DNA of 64,000 bases, taken from Epichloe hybrida (taxonomy: Eukaryota; Ascomycota; Sordariomycetes; Hypocreales; Clavicipitaceae). The stretch is taken from contig JAFEKR010000012.1 of the NCBI GenBank assembly GCA_019022495.1, forward strand, positions 868,001 to 932,000. The letters run 5' to 3'. Positions 11,111-22,594 of this stretch are shown piece after piece. Each line of letters opens with the position of its first letter. Positions within the stretch are counted from its first letter, which is position 1. The notes below the pieces were generated by a model. That model saw only the letters and a list, made by a program, of their open reading frames with translations. It was not told where the DNA came from and ran no database searches. A program made the translations under genes and the position numbers.

Positions 11111-14100
11111 ATGCCGACATTATTTCCACGATCGCTACACCCCAGTTCTTTGACGGTATCGGCGTCCCTGACGACTTCTCGGCGAGCCTTTCATTCGATA
11201 CCCTACCGACATAATTCGAATGGCGCCGGCTCAGGTGGGAAGCCAATTAACACTTCAATCACGGAACATGAGAACGAATCCGAATCTCCAGCCGTTGCTG
11301 AAACAACAGGTGGTCGCACCAGAGGTCTTTCCTCGGGAGCCTTGAGAAGTCGCCAGGCTCGACGACGGACCGCATCGGCTCTCCCTCCTGTCAAGCTACC
11401 CCCGAGTTTTATCTGCGAGAATGTCTCGATATATACCCCAGGACAGCAACCGCGTCTGCCCGATGCTCTCGTGGAAGATACGATGCACACGAAGACGTCG
11501 CGGCTTCCGGTGAATCAGGCCCCCCTTTCACTGCGGTCTCATCAAGCAATCGGGTCATTTTTCGATGCTGCTGTGGCATTGCTGCTGGAGAGGAGTTGCG
11601 AGCTCACAAGCGATTTTGATCGGTCTTATCATGCCGACGAGAACCTCGAATGGAATGGAGTTGATCAGATAGAGAGGTTCAGTCGACTTTGCGACATGAT
11701 TTTAGACTCAGCATGGCATCTTGTCGATTCCATTTATCCTGCCAGGCAGGCCGAATACTCATACAAGATACGGCCATTTTGGTGGTGGAACGTGTACAAG
11801 GATCTCAACTTCGGAGCGCTCAAGTCAGGAGACCAATTGCCCACCCTCCCTGCGACTCTGAAGGAGCAACTACGTCGCGCCGAATCGCTCGCCTATCCCC
11901 TGGCTCAAGCTGTCGCAGACTTACCCGTGGACACTTTAATGGGGATCCAGAAGACTTTGGACCGCGAACTCCAAGCCAGGCCGTCCCCGAACTTCGACCC
12001 TCAAACCTGCAAGCGACCGATTACGATCCTCTCAACGTCTGGCTATGGAGGCAAGGCTATTTCTGAGGCTGTAGGACAGCATGTGGCATTCTGGAACCAG
12101 GCAGACCTGATTCACTTGGATGCGCAAGATCTGTCTACGCTGATTGGCGATTATTTGGGTCTGAACTGGGCATACGCCCGTGGTGCTGTATCCATGATGG
12201 GATTTCGCGCAGCCGAGTTAAACGGGAAACTCGCACGAGACGCTGGGTTTCCATCTCTGCCCAACGATGAGGACGATCATGACGCCGAGACCGGTATACT
12301 TGGACTTCGGGCATCCGCTGGCTCCTTCGAGGACGAGTTGCAGAAAATCCGACAAGGCGAGTACGATTGCTTCAGCAAATGGGAAAATCTGAAAATCGAC
12401 AAGATATTGGATCACATTATACGTGCTTCGGAGCTCAAGACATCGATTGCTTCAAGACAGGCCCCAGTTCTCATTCACCTTCACGACATTATCGAGCTAA
12501 GCATGACCCTGGAGGGATCTTTATTGATCGGTCGTCTGAGAGCGTTGGTCGATGCTGCGTGGAAGCAAGGAACGCGGATTGCCATCATTGGAAGTTCATC
12601 TTGTGAGAACCCCTCCGACGAGTATCAAGATGCAGTCAAGCAATTTGCAGCTACGGATTGGGTCATCACTCGCCACCTTGAACCGGATCAGGTGGATAGG
12701 AGGGCAATGGGGAAGACACAGTCTACCAGAAATCGGCTCACCCTTCAAAATGCGGACTACTTTTCAGAAAATATCCGTAACATCAACCGAATGATCAGAG
12801 CATTAAGTCCTGACGACTCTCCGCGAGTTTTAGATCTCTCCAGTGAGGGTGTAAAGTCTTGCTTGCGGTCCACAGACCACAAGTTTTCGATCTTCCGGGA
12901 CTCCATCCTACCAGCGCCTGAAGTGTACCACTTGGCTTGCGCTTTCACGGCTCTTGAAGAGGATCATCAAGCAGGGACGGTCGCCACGGTTTTATCAGAA
13001 CGCTGCTCAATGGGACCCCTGCAACAAAAACCCGGACAGCGCATTAATGATGAAGCAATGGGGGAAAATCACGGTGAGGCTGGCGAGCGCCATCCGAGTC
13101 ATGAAGATGCAAAAGCCGACTTTCGAGGTTCAACCAAGCTGAACGAGTACGAAAAGAGAATCTCGTCGGGCCAGATCAACCGTGAGAATCTGCGAACGAC
13201 CTTTGCAGATGTCCACGCCCCGCAAGAGACCATATCTGCCCTCAAATTGCTCACCTCTCTGGCTCTGGTGCGTCCTGACGCGTTTGCGTACGGAGTTTTG
13301 TCGCAAGACAGAATTCCCGGCTGCCTGCTCTACGGACCTCCTGGCACCGGCAAGACGATGCTTGCCAAGGCTGTCGCCAAGGAAAGCGGCGCCAACATGC
13401 TTGAAATCAGTGTCGCCACCATCAACGACAAATGGGTCGGTGAGAGCGAGAAACTCATCCGCGCAGTCTTCACCCTAGCCAAACGCCTGGAGCCATGTGT
13501 TGTCTTCATCGACGAAGCCGACTCACTACTCGCGAACCGTAGCATGTTTAGCAATCGCGCCTCGCACCGCGAGCACATCAACCAGTTCCTCAAGGAGTGG
13601 GATGGATTGGAACAAACAAACGCCTTCATCATGGTCGCCACGAACCGCCCGTTTGACCTGGATGACGCGGTGCTGCGAAGACTGCCTCGGAAAATCTTGG
13701 TGGATCTGCCACTTGAGAATGATCGTGCGGAAATCCTGCGGCTACTCCTCAAAGACGAGTCCATGGACGGCACGGTATCACTCGAGGACCTCTCGAAACG
13801 GACTCCCTTTTACTCTGGCTCGGATCTGAAAAACCTGTGTGTCGCAGCTGCCATGGCCGCCGTGGAGGAGGAGAACGAAATCGCTTCCAGGCACCAAAGC
13901 CCCGACGAGCCTTACCAGTACCCGGCCCGCCGTGTACTGCGGGGCGACCACTTTGAAAGCGCCCTGAGGCAGATTCCGGCAAGCATCAGTGAAGACATGG
14001 CGTCGCTGAAACAGATACGCAAGTTCGATGGAGAGTACGGCAATGGACGACGGGGCTCCAGAAAGAAGAGCTCCATGGGGTTCGGCATCGTGGGGGACAA

Positions 14101-14140
14101 AGACAAAGCCAATATGAGCGAAGCGAGAATTCGCCCGTAG
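11111..14140 (+). CDS. Mitochondrial AAA ATPase with a degenerate first AAA module
   Basis: Single exon, 1009 residues from ATG 11111, chosen because the open frame above it has no ATG. The N-terminus (MPTLFPRSLHPSSLTVS, then TTSRRAFHSIPYRHNS) is a typical mitochondrial presequence. A complete AAA domain lies near the C-terminus: Walker A GPPGTGKT (about residues 742-749), Walker B VVFIDEADS (about 796-804), sensor 1 IMVATNRPFDLDDAVLRRLP with arginine fingers, and a terminal helical part. It resembles the meiotic clade of AAA proteins (Msp1/ATAD1, katanin, spastin). The middle (about residues 300-520) looks like a second, degenerate AAA module with SGYGGKA in place of the P-loop. A role in mitochondrial protein quality control is inferred from this resemblance only. 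Confidence 0.87.
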   Translation: MPTLFPRSLHPSSLTVSASLTTSRRAFHSIPYRHNSNGAGSGGKPINTSITEHENESESPAVAETTGGRTRGLSSGALRSRQARRRTASALPPVKLPPSFICENVSIYTPGQQPRLPDALVEDTMHTKTSRLPVNQAPLSLRSHQAIGSFFDAAVALLLERSCELTSDFDRSYHADENLEWNGVDQIERFSRLCDMILDSAWHLVDSIYPARQAEYSYKIRPFWWWNVYKDLNFGALKSGDQLPTLPATLKEQLRRAESLAYPLAQAVADLPVDTLMGIQKTLDRELQARPSPNFDPQTCKRPITILSTSGYGGKAISEAVGQHVAFWNQADLIHLDAQDLSTLIGDYLGLNWAYARGAVSMMGFRAAELNGKLARDAGFPSLPNDEDDHDAETGILGLRASAGSFEDELQKIRQGEYDCFSKWENLKIDKILDHIIRASELKTSIASRQAPVLIHLHDIIELSMTLEGSLLIGRLRALVDAAWKQGTRIAIIGSSSCENPSDEYQDAVKQFAATDWVITRHLEPDQVDRRAMGKTQSTRNRLTLQNADYFSENIRNINRMIRALSPDDSPRVLDLSSEGVKSCLRSTDHKFSIFRDSILPAPEVYHLACAFTALEEDHQAGTVATVLSERCSMGPLQQKPGQRINDEAMGENHGEAGERHPSHEDAKADFRGSTKLNEYEKRISSGQINRENLRTTFADVHAPQETISALKLLTSLALVRPDAFAYGVLSQDRIPGCLLYGPPGTGKTMLAKAVAKESGANMLEISVATINDKWVGESEKLIRAVFTLAKRLEPCVVFIDEADSLLANRSMFSNRASHREHINQFLKEWDGLEQTNAFIMVATNRPFDLDDAVLRRLPRKILVDLPLENDRAEILRLLLKDESMDGTVSLEDLSKRTPFYSGSDLKNLCVAAAMAAVEEENEIASRHQSPDEPYQYPARRVLRGDHFESALRQIPASISEDMASLKQIRKFDGEYGNGRRGSRKKSSMGFGIVGDKDKANMSEARIRP

Positions 14141-14419
14141 ACTTGGCAATGAGGATGGTCGATCTTTTGCATTTAGGATGGGGGATAAAAATAAAAAAAA
14201 AAATTAGAAATCTACGGGGACGGACGTGAACGGCGCCAGGGGGGGCTGTCATGGCGGGCTGGCGGGCACGCGATGGGTTGTGCTGCGACGACGTCATTTG
14301 GCAGTGCATTGTTAAAAAATATATATATATATATATATGTACATGATAGAAGAGACCCGCCCGCGAAAATATGCCAATCCGCAGGGCCTGTTGATACCCA
14401 GGTACGACGACGGCAAGAA
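14141..14419. other. Short convergent gap with an AT dinucleotide tract
   Basis: Holds the 3' ends of the AAA gene and TFB1. A (TA)n tract lies at about 14318-14338. Confidence 0.6.
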
Positions 14420-16497
14420 TTAATGGAGGTTGTTGCAGCAATCAGTCAATCCATTCGAACATGTCCCGTGCCGGACCGATCTCAGCATCGTGCTCGCTAA
14501 ACCTTCCGTCGAGACTTGAATCCCCTCTGCAGCCAAGGCCCTGGAGTAATCGTCTTGTCCTTTCTGCAGGGCGTCTAGCACCGGCTGCATCAGTTTCAGC
14601 ACCGCATCTCTGCCCCCACCAACCATGTCAGACTTCCACCTGATCTTCTTGCCCGTCCTTTCAAAGTGGTCACGAATCTCCTGTTTGCGTTTACGGATGA
14701 CCTTCTCCCTCTCAACGTCTGCCTCATCCGCCACGGCTGAGATACGGGCCGCCGATCTTTTCAGCGACTCCGCTAGGTACTGGAGCTCGGCTGCGCGATC
14801 TGCGTCGCCCGACAGGAAGGCTGTCCAGAACTGATGAAGGAACTCGACGGTAGTTGCGTGGGTGAGAGCGCATTTTTCAGCAATGGATTGGGGCAGTCCC
14901 ATGGGGGTGGTAGCATCGCTGGAGTGGCCGTATTTCTGTGTCCTTTGCTGAAGGACCCCATCCATGACTTCCTGCTCGGCGGCTTTGATGGCGTCCCGGG
15001 ACCCAACTTGCGTCGACCTCTTCTGGCCCTCGTCATCACTATCGGTGTCGTCTGCGAAAGCGATTGCGGCTTGGAGGCTGGCTCCCTCTGCGGAGTCTTT
15101 CGCAAAACTTGTGAGGGTGCTGCCCACCTTGGAGAGTACCTCATCTGGCTTTTGGGTCGCAAATATCCGGGCATTCTTGGATGGGGCTTTATCTTGCTTG
15201 GAGAAGAACTTGTTTTGCTCCTTGACATTGAGCATGATGCGGTGGTCTGCCGCATCGCCCCGCAAGTCGCGGAGTGCTAGCTGGCTGAAATCGTCTCGAT
15301 TGGCGTCGTTTTCATAGTTATCGGATGGAGACACGTTGGCCATGATCTTTTCGCTGAGGCTATTCAGAGTCTTGACGATGGGTATGTTGGCTCGTGGCCG
15401 CATCTCGACGTCCTTTGCGTTGCCGCTTTTGAAGCCTCCCTGGTTCTCCTCATTTGCTTCCAAATCGATCATGTGCGGAACGCTTTGGGCCATGATCTTG
15501 CTCTGCACACCCTGGGTGTTCTCGCTGGCATCGTACTTGTCGAACAGAAGATCCTGAGTGTCATTTTCTGTCACTCGCTCTCCTCTGAGTTTCTTTGACA
15601 GCCGGCTGAGAAAGAATCTGGACCAGAATTCTGCTTCAGAAACCTTTGGTACGTTTTCGTTGTAAACCCGCTTGATGAGCGGGTGTTGGGCGAAGATCAT
15701 CTGGACTTGCTCAACGCTGATGTTTAGTTTTAGTTCACCGTCGACGGTCCGAGGCTTGACAGTCGACAGGACATTGTAGGGCCCCTTTTTCTGGTTGATC
15801 TCGATGGCGTGAGCTCTCAGTATATTGGTCCGCGTCGACCAAAACTGCGTGTTGAAAGCTGGCCCGGATATTGACTCGGGCTTGGTAGACATGGCTTCCA
15901 CGTATGTTTGGTGCAAGCTCTTGTCCTTCTTCATGAGTGATTGCTGCAGTTCGATATCATTCTTCAGCTGGCTGTCATCGAACCACCTTTGTGACGAACC
16001 AGACTGAGAATTCACTGCATTTGCGAAGGCCATGGATGACGATACACTCCCACCACCGGGAGCCCCTGCGATGGATGTTCCTCCATTGGGTCGAGGTACG
16101 CTGGAGTCATTACTTCTTAGATTAGCCAGTATTTCGGACAAGACATCTTTGACGGCTTTTGCCTCTAGTTTGGCCTCGGAAGTGTGAAAATGGAAGAGGT
16201 AGGTAGCAGGTTCATTGCCGTTGTCGGATTTCTCAAAGACCTTGAGCATGACCTTTGCAGCAGTCTCCGGCGTCTGTTGAAGATCTGACAGGGGACGATG
16301 CTTGAATTAGTCAGAGGCCCGGAGATGGAAAGGGAGTCTTAAGAGCTTGCTTCCTTACTAGTGATGTTCGACACCGGTAATGACACCGTTGGCGGCCCAC
16401 CAGAATTCGGCGTCCAAGTGACAGTTTGGCGGTCACTGGTTAGCGTCAGGATACCATCCTTCTTTTTGAACAGTGTGCGACCGACTGGGATAGCCAT
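14420..16497 (-). CDS. tfb1: TFIIH core subunit Tfb1/p62
   Basis: Subunit of the TFIIH complex used in RNA polymerase II initiation and nucleotide-excision repair. Exons in coding order are 16497-16359 and 16284-14420, with a 74-base intron splitting the Asn codon of NITNLQQTPE; total 667 residues. The N-terminal PH-like domain begins MAIPVGRTLFKKKDGILTL and continues FHFHTSEAKLEAKAVKDVL. Two BSD-type segments follow, the second with EVSEAEFWSRFFLSRLSKKL-type sequence (here PKVSEAEFWSRFFLSRL). The C-terminal helices contain FLHQFWTAFLSGDADRAAEL. The extreme C-terminus is uncertain: the open frame ends in a Cys/Asn-rich tail, while another frame over the same bases ends DMFEWID. Confidence 0.93.
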
Positions 16498-17433
16498 GGT
16501 TCTCTAAAGCTATATCGCCGAAGTGCTTCTATTCTTTTCTTCTCCTCAACTCAGCAGCTCCAGCCGCCCTCATGCTCCCGTTCTCAGTCTTGCTTCGAAC
16601 AGTCCCTGATTCACGATCATGTACTGGCATTCAAAGCTGCGCGGGTCCAGGCTTTGCGTGAAGTTTCCCATGCATTAGGGATGGTTTCGACTGATGTCAA
16701 GCCTAAGCCTCGACCGGCTGTTCACCGCAGCTGCGTGGACCAGGGCCTGTGGTGTATTGCAGTCCCAGAAATCGATGACTTGATGCAAGAAGCTGTCATA
16801 ACAAGGCTAGGCTGATACGCGCCAAGAAGCTGTGTCCGTGTCAAGTGAGGCTGGTGACAGTGACAGGTTGCATGTGGCTTGTTGAGCTGTCTCAAGGTGG
16901 CGTCGGTATACATAAAGCTGCACATTTGGCCGGCGTCCCGATATTAACCCGGGCAGGCAGTGCAGGCACCACTCTTGCAGCCAACACGGCGCCGGAGGGT
17001 GGCCGGAATACTACAACTGACTGGCCCTGGCTGTGGCACCAATATAGGCAGATATCGATGCTGTGAGTGGCTGGGAATGCACCTGTGGATTCACCTTTTC
17101 CCCCCTTCGGATGGGATGCACCCGGCGCGCCCGAAACCAAGTTGGTCTCTGGCTCTCTGGCTCACCAGAAGTGTAGATTTTCCCGCAAGTGACTCCTACT
17201 AGTAACTCCTGGTATGGCAGCTTGCAACTTCGCCTACCTTGCCTCCTAATCCCTCAATTCATTCACCAGCTCTGACGTCCGGCCTGCGACTCTCCCGCTG
17301 CTCTTTTTCTTTTGGGTCTCTCACGATCGATAGAGAACAGGGAATGTGTCTTTTGATTGAGCTTTAATTTTGACCCTCACTGTTTCGTTACATCCAGTTC
17401 TCCTGAAGCTCCTAACACGTCATCAGCCTCGCC
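16498..17433. other. Divergent promoter region of TFB1 and KGD1
   Basis: No gene seen in 936 bases. A CCAAT box lies near 17039. The transcription start sites of both flanking genes should lie here. Confidence 0.5.
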
Positions 17434-20400
17434 ATGTTGAGGAATCCGCTCTGTAGAGCTAGCTCACGGCTGCTGCGCGGTGCTCGATGCTGCGCTGCTC
17501 TGTCGAAAAGCTCCGTCTCGACAATCTCAGCTCGAACTTCGTCATGGAAAATCGCTGCCACCCGGTCCTCCCTGACCGCCACGCCTGCGCGGTCATACGC
17601 AACCGATGCGACTCAGTCGCCACCGGATCCTAGCGACAACTTCCTGTCCGGCGGTGCTGCGAACTACATCGATGAGATGTACATGCAGTGGAAACAAGAC
17701 CCCAAGAGCGTTCACGTCTCTTGGCAGGTCTACTTCAAAAACATGGAGAGTGGTGACATGCCCATTTCTCAAGCTTTCCAACCGCCACCCAACCTGGTTC
17801 CCAACATGACTGGAGGAGTGCCTCGTCTTGCTGGTAGCCTGTCTCTCGAAGATGGGTCTGATGTAACAAATCACCTGAAGGTTCAGCTGCTCGTCCGAGC
17901 TTATCAGGCCCGTGGTCACCACAAGGCCAATATCGACCCCCTTGGCATCAGGAACACGGCTGAAGGCTTCGGCAACATCAAGCCCAAGGAGCTTAATCTC
18001 GAACACTACGGATTTGGCGAAACCGACCTCGATACCGAGTACACCCTGGGACCTGGCATCTTGCCTAGATTCAAGCGCGAGGGCCGTGACAAGATGACGC
18101 TTCGAGAAATCATCGCTGCTTGCGAAAGAATCTACGCCGGATCCTGGGGTGTTGAGTTCATTCACATTCCCGATCGTGAAAAGTGCGACTGGTTGCGTGA
18201 GCGTCTCGAGGTCCCTCAGCCTTTCAAGTACTCGATTGATGAGAAGAGACGTGTCCTTGACCGACTCATTTGGAGCTCTAGCTTTGAATCCTTCCTTGCT
18301 ACCAAATACCCCAACGATAAGCGTTTCGGTCTCGAAGGCTGTGAAACCCTCGTCCCTGGTATGAAGGCCCTGATCGATCGCAGTGTGGACTATGGCGTCA
18401 AAGATATTGTTATCGGTATGCCCCATCGTGGCCGTCTCAACGTGCTCAGCAACGTTGTAAGAAAGCCCAATGAGTCCATCTTTTCTGAGTTTGCTGGTAC
18501 TCTTGGCGCCGAGGATGAAGGCTCTGGTGATGTCAAGTACCATTTGGGAATGAATTTTGAGCGTCCTACTCCCTCTGGAAAGCGCGTTCAGCTTTCACTT
18601 GTCGCCAACCCATCTCACTTGGAAGCCGAAGACCCAGTTGTCTTGGGCAAGACTCGCGCCATTCAGCACTACAACAACGACGAGAAGACGCACAGAACTG
18701 CCATGGGTGTCCTGCTGCACGGTGATGCTGCGTTGGCTGCACAGGGAATTGTCTACGAGTGTCTTGGTTTCCACTCTCTACCCGCCTTTTCCACGGGTGG
18801 CACGATCCATCTCGTTGTCAACAACCAGATCGGTTTCACTACCGATCCACGATTCGCCCGATCCACTGCTTACTGTACCGACATTGCCAAGGCTATCGAT
18901 GCTCCCGTCTTCCACGTCAATGCCGATGATGTTGAGGCCGTCAACTTCGTCTGTCAGCTGGCTGCCGATTGGCGAGCCGAGTTCCAACATGATGTCGTCA
19001 TTGACTTGATCTGCTACCGAAAGTACGGCCACAACGAAACCGATCAGCCTTCATTCACGCAGCCGCTCATGTACAAGAAAATCCAGCAAAAGGAGCCTCA
19101 AATCGACGTCTACGTCAACAAGCTGCTGGAAGAAGGTACCTTTACCAAGGAGGACATCGAGGAGCACAAGCAATGGGTCTGGGGTATGCTCGAAGAGAGC
19201 TTCAACAAGTCCAAGGACTATACCCCAACATCCAAGGAGTGGACGACTTCGGCATGGAACGGCTTCAAGTCTCCCAAGGAGTTGGCTACCGAGGTTCTGC
19301 CTCACAACGATACTGCGGTTGACAAGACCACTTTGGACCATGTTGGCGAAGTCATTGGTTCAGCCCCGGAAGATTTCCACATTCACCGTAACCTGAAGCG
19401 TATTCTCACCAATCGAACCAAGTCAGTGGTTGAAGGCAAGAACATCGACTTCCCAACGGCCGAGGCCCTTGCTTTCGGCACCCTCGTTACCGAAGGCTAC
19501 CACGTTCGTGTGTCTGGCCAAGATGTCGAGCGAGGCACCTTCTCTCAGCGTCATGCCGTCTTCCACGACCAGGAGAACGAGAAGACGTACACCCCTCTGC
19601 AACATATCAGCAAAGATCAGGGAAAATTTGTCATTTCCAACTCATCCTTGAGTGAGTTTGGTGCCCTTGGTTTCGAATATGGTTACTCGCTGCAGTCGCC
19701 AAATGCCTTGGTCATGTGGGAAGCTCAGTTTGGTGACTTTGCCAACAACGCTCAGTGCATCATCGACCAATTCATCGCCTCTGGCGAGGTCAAGTGGATG
19801 CAGCGAACTGGACTGGTCATGTCCCTGCCGCACGGGTATGATGGGCAAGGTCCCGAACATTCGTCTGGTCGCCTGGAGAGATACTTGCAGTTGACCAACG
19901 AAGACCCTCGTATCTTCCCGAACGAAGAGAAGCTTGCCAGACAGCACCAGGACTGCAACATGCAGATTGCATACATGACCACCCCGGCCAACTTGTTCCA
20001 TGTCTTGCGACGACAAATGCACCGACAGTTCCGAAAGCGTAAGTGCCCAAAAAGAAGCCCCTTTCCACGCAGCAGCATGCACTAACACGTTTCTCAGCTC
20101 TCATCATCTTCTTCTCCAAGTCTTTGCTGCGTCACCCTCTTGCTCGCTCAAACATGGATGAATTTAATGGCGAGAATGCTGGCTTCCAGTGGATCATTCC
20201 CGACCCAGAGCACCAGACCGGCAACATCAAGTCTCCCGAGGAGATTGACCGCGTCATTCTGTGCACGGGTCAGGTCTGGGCCACTTTGCACAAGTACCGC
20301 GCTGACAACAAGATCGACAACGTTGCCTTCACCCGTATCGAGCAGCTGAACCCCTTCCCGTGGCAACAGCTCAAGGAGAATCTCGACATGTACCCCAACG

Positions 20401-20642
20401 CCAAGACCATTGTGTGGGCACAGGAAGAGCCTCTCAACGCCGGTGCTTGGAGCTTTACCCAGCCTCGTATTGAGACTCTCCTCAACCAGACCAAGCACCA
20501 TGACAGAAAACACGTCATGTACGCTGGTCGCAACCCCAGTGCCTCTGTAGCCACTGGTCTGAAACACGTGCACAAGAAGGAAGAGCAGGATTTGTTGGAA
20601 GACGCCTTCACAGTGAAGCAGGACAAGCTCAAGGGCGAGTAA
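17434..20642 (+). CDS. kgd1: 2-oxoglutarate dehydrogenase E1 component, mitochondrial
   Basis: Thiamine-diphosphate-dependent E1 of the 2-oxoglutarate dehydrogenase complex in the TCA cycle. Two exons, 17434-20038 and 20098-20642, joined in frame over a 59-base intron ([17 protein letters not shown]), give 1049 residues, normal for the family. The N-terminus ([19 protein letters not shown]) is a mitochondrial presequence. Landmarks in order are [17 protein letters not shown] (N-terminal E2-contact region), [18 protein letters not shown] (about residue 328), [18 protein letters not shown] (about 429), the TPP-binding run with [10 protein letters not shown], and [20 protein letters not shown]. 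The C-terminal exon ends with the [12 protein letters not shown] region. Start is the only ATG before the presequence. Confidence 0.98.
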
Positions 20643-21082
20643 GAAAGACGCCTTCTTAAATTTCATTATCAAGAGTCGCGAGATGGAAGACGAGGCGGCA
20701 CTCACTCAACAAGACGTCGTCGTTCACCTTGAATATCTGAGATGTGGACTACATTTCGCATGCTGGACGGCGTGAAGAACGAAAAGAGAGGTGGCTCCTT
20801 TGTGTAGTAACTGTACCATAAAAATCCCTCTTTTGAGGGAAATCAGTTGTGTCTGTACCATAGCGTGGCTTCGGTACGGCAGAAAATAGCATACTTTGGT
20901 GTTTCTTTTTTTCTTTCCTTTTTCTTTGCTTCACCTGGGTGTGCGCACCTGCGACGACAATAACAAATCCCAAACAACATTCACTTTGGTAATATGCTGG
21001 CAATATACTGAAACTCACGTGCGAGTCAATGAACATCCTATTCCTTTTCCATCTACCCTCAACACGGGGGGGATTTAATGTT
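20643..21082. other. Convergent gap between KGD1 and CIA1
   Basis: Contains a pyrimidine-rich tract (about 20905-20932) but no recognisable gene. Confidence 0.55.
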
Positions 21083-22594
21083 TTATGTGATTTGCCCCGC
21101 GTCTGCCCCCTTTTCATTGTCAATCTTGACCTGCCACGATCTCACTACACCGTCGTCACCCGTCGTCACCAGCATTTCCTCTTCCCCTCGCCTCTCAGCA
21201 GCGGCGTCATAACGCCGGCACCAAGTGATGTGATTCACTTCAAATGGTCCGTGGGCATTAGGCATTGTTGTCAATAGATCCCATGTCTTTGACGACGACG
21301 CCGTCGTCGACGCGGCCGGCTGGCCATTTGTGCCGTCGGACATGACTTGATCTAGTGGTTCTGCGGTCCCAACCTCGTCCCCGGCAGTTGGTTTTGACGC
21401 ATCTGACCCGCCGTCGTTTTCTCTGTATAAAGCAATCTTGCCATCGCGTCCGGTGCTGGCAACCAACCCTGTCTCCTTGCTCCACGACACGGAATAAACG
21501 TCACGGTCATGTGCCGCCGGCAAGGCGGAAGTACATGTCCACTCGTCGCGTAAGGATGTCCTCATCGTGTTGGGGATGCCCCCCAGGGGGTTCTGACCGG
21601 CGCCGCCGCCAGAACCTGCCTCGTCCCCGTCCCCGTCCTCTTCTCCCTCCTCCTCCTGCTGCAGTTCCCACACGCGTATGGTACCGTCGGCAGAACAGCT
21701 CAGCAGTCGAGGGAATCGGTCCAAGTTGCGCGTTCGAGGCTCCCACTCGACGCCCCATACGGTCCCCCTGTGGCCCTCCAGGACGGCAACGCAAACCCAT
21801 TCGCCGTCGCCGTCCTCTCTCCAGATCCGAACCGTGTTGTCGTAGCTGGCGCTGGCGAGAACATCGGAGCTGTACTGCTGGCGAAGGGCATTCCTCCCGG
21901 GCACGTCGGGGCACCACGCGACAGCCTTGACGTCGCCCTCGTGCTCGTTGAGCACGGCAATCGTCTCCCACTCGTCGTCCGCCTCCGACGCGCCTATGTC
22001 CTCCCAGATCCAGACGGATTTGTCTCGCGAGCAGGTGGCGAGGTATGCGCCCGAGGGCGCGAACGCGCAGCATTTTATTTCCGAGTCGTGGCCCTCTAGC
22101 ACCAGCGTGAACTCCCACTCTCTGTCGCCCGCCGCTTGGCTGGCGTCGCTATCGTCGACGTCGTCGTCGTCGCCGGCTCCTTCCCTCGTCGGTTTCGGTT
22201 TCGGTTTCGGTTTCGCCGTGATTTCGGTTTCGAGCGCGTCCGTCGTCTCGATGGCGGCAGGATCGGGGGCCGCGGAATCCCCATCCCCATCCCCATCCCC
22301 ATCCCAGCGCCACAGCCCGGCCGTGGCATCGAAGCTGCCGGATACGAGACATAGCTTGTGAGGCGGTAGGTTGGGCTTCCAGGCTGCGGTTCGGACAGAT
22401 CGGGTGTGGCCGCCGGTCAAAGTGCTGTGGGAGGAGAGCGTCGAGAGCGAGAAGACGGTGACGGCCTTGGCGTGGGCGGTTGCGATCAGAGGAAGAGTCG
22501 GGTGAGGTATCGAGGCCCAGGCTCGCTCGTGCAGATCTGGTCGAAAAGGCTGGATGGGCACTATCGCTGCCGCGGTGGACGTGGGAGGCGCCAT
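21083..22594 (-). CDS. cia1: Cytosolic iron-sulfur assembly protein 1 (WD40)
   Basis: A WD40 propeller of the CIA targeting complex, which inserts Fe-S clusters into cytosolic and nuclear apoproteins. Single exon, 503 residues from ATG 22594 (MAPPTSTAAAIVPIQPF); a longer in-frame start at 22783 lacks family support. WD repeats are seen as HTRSVRTAAWKP...LVSGSFDATAGLW, HDSEIKCCAFAPSG...SRDKSVWIW, HEGDVKAVAWCP...SASYDNTVRIW, HRGTVWGVEWEP...CSADGTIRVW, HDRDVYSVSWSK and a final TTGDDGVVRSW. A low-complexity insertion lies between blades 1 and 2: an alternating GD run, an alternating KP run and an acidic GDDDDVDDSD stretch. A second acidic insertion follows blade 4. Confidence 0.92.
   Translation of the reverse strand: MAPPTSTAAAIVPIQPFRPDLHERAWASIPHPTLPLIATAHAKAVTVFSLSTLSSHSTLTGGHTRSVRTAAWKPNLPPHKLCLVSGSFDATAGLWRWDGDGDGDGDSAAPDPAAIETTDALETEITAKPKPKPKPTREGAGDDDDVDDSDASQAAGDREWEFTLVLEGHDSEIKCCAFAPSGAYLATCSRDKSVWIWEDIGASEADDEWETIAVLNEHEGDVKAVAWCPDVPGRNALRQQYSSDVLASASYDNTVRIWREDGDGEWVCVAVLEGHRGTVWGVEWEPRTRNLDRFPRLLSCSADGTIRVWELQQEEEGEEDGDGDEAGSGGGAGQNPLGGIPNTMRTSLRDEWTCTSALPAAHDRDVYSVSWSKETGLVASTGRDGKIALYRENDGGSDASKPTAGDEVGTAEPLDQVMSDGTNGQPAASTTASSSKTWDLLTTMPNAHGPFEVNHITWCRRYDAAAERRGEEEMLVTTGDDGVVRSWQVKIDNEKGADAGQIT
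22191..22306. repeat. Two hexanucleotide microsatellites inside CIA1
   Basis: GGTTTC repeats about four times at 22191-22214 (read on the minus strand as alternating Lys-Pro) and CCCCAT about four to five times at 22279-22306 (alternating Gly-Asp). Both lie in the inter-blade insertion and keep the reading frame. Confidence 0.85.
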
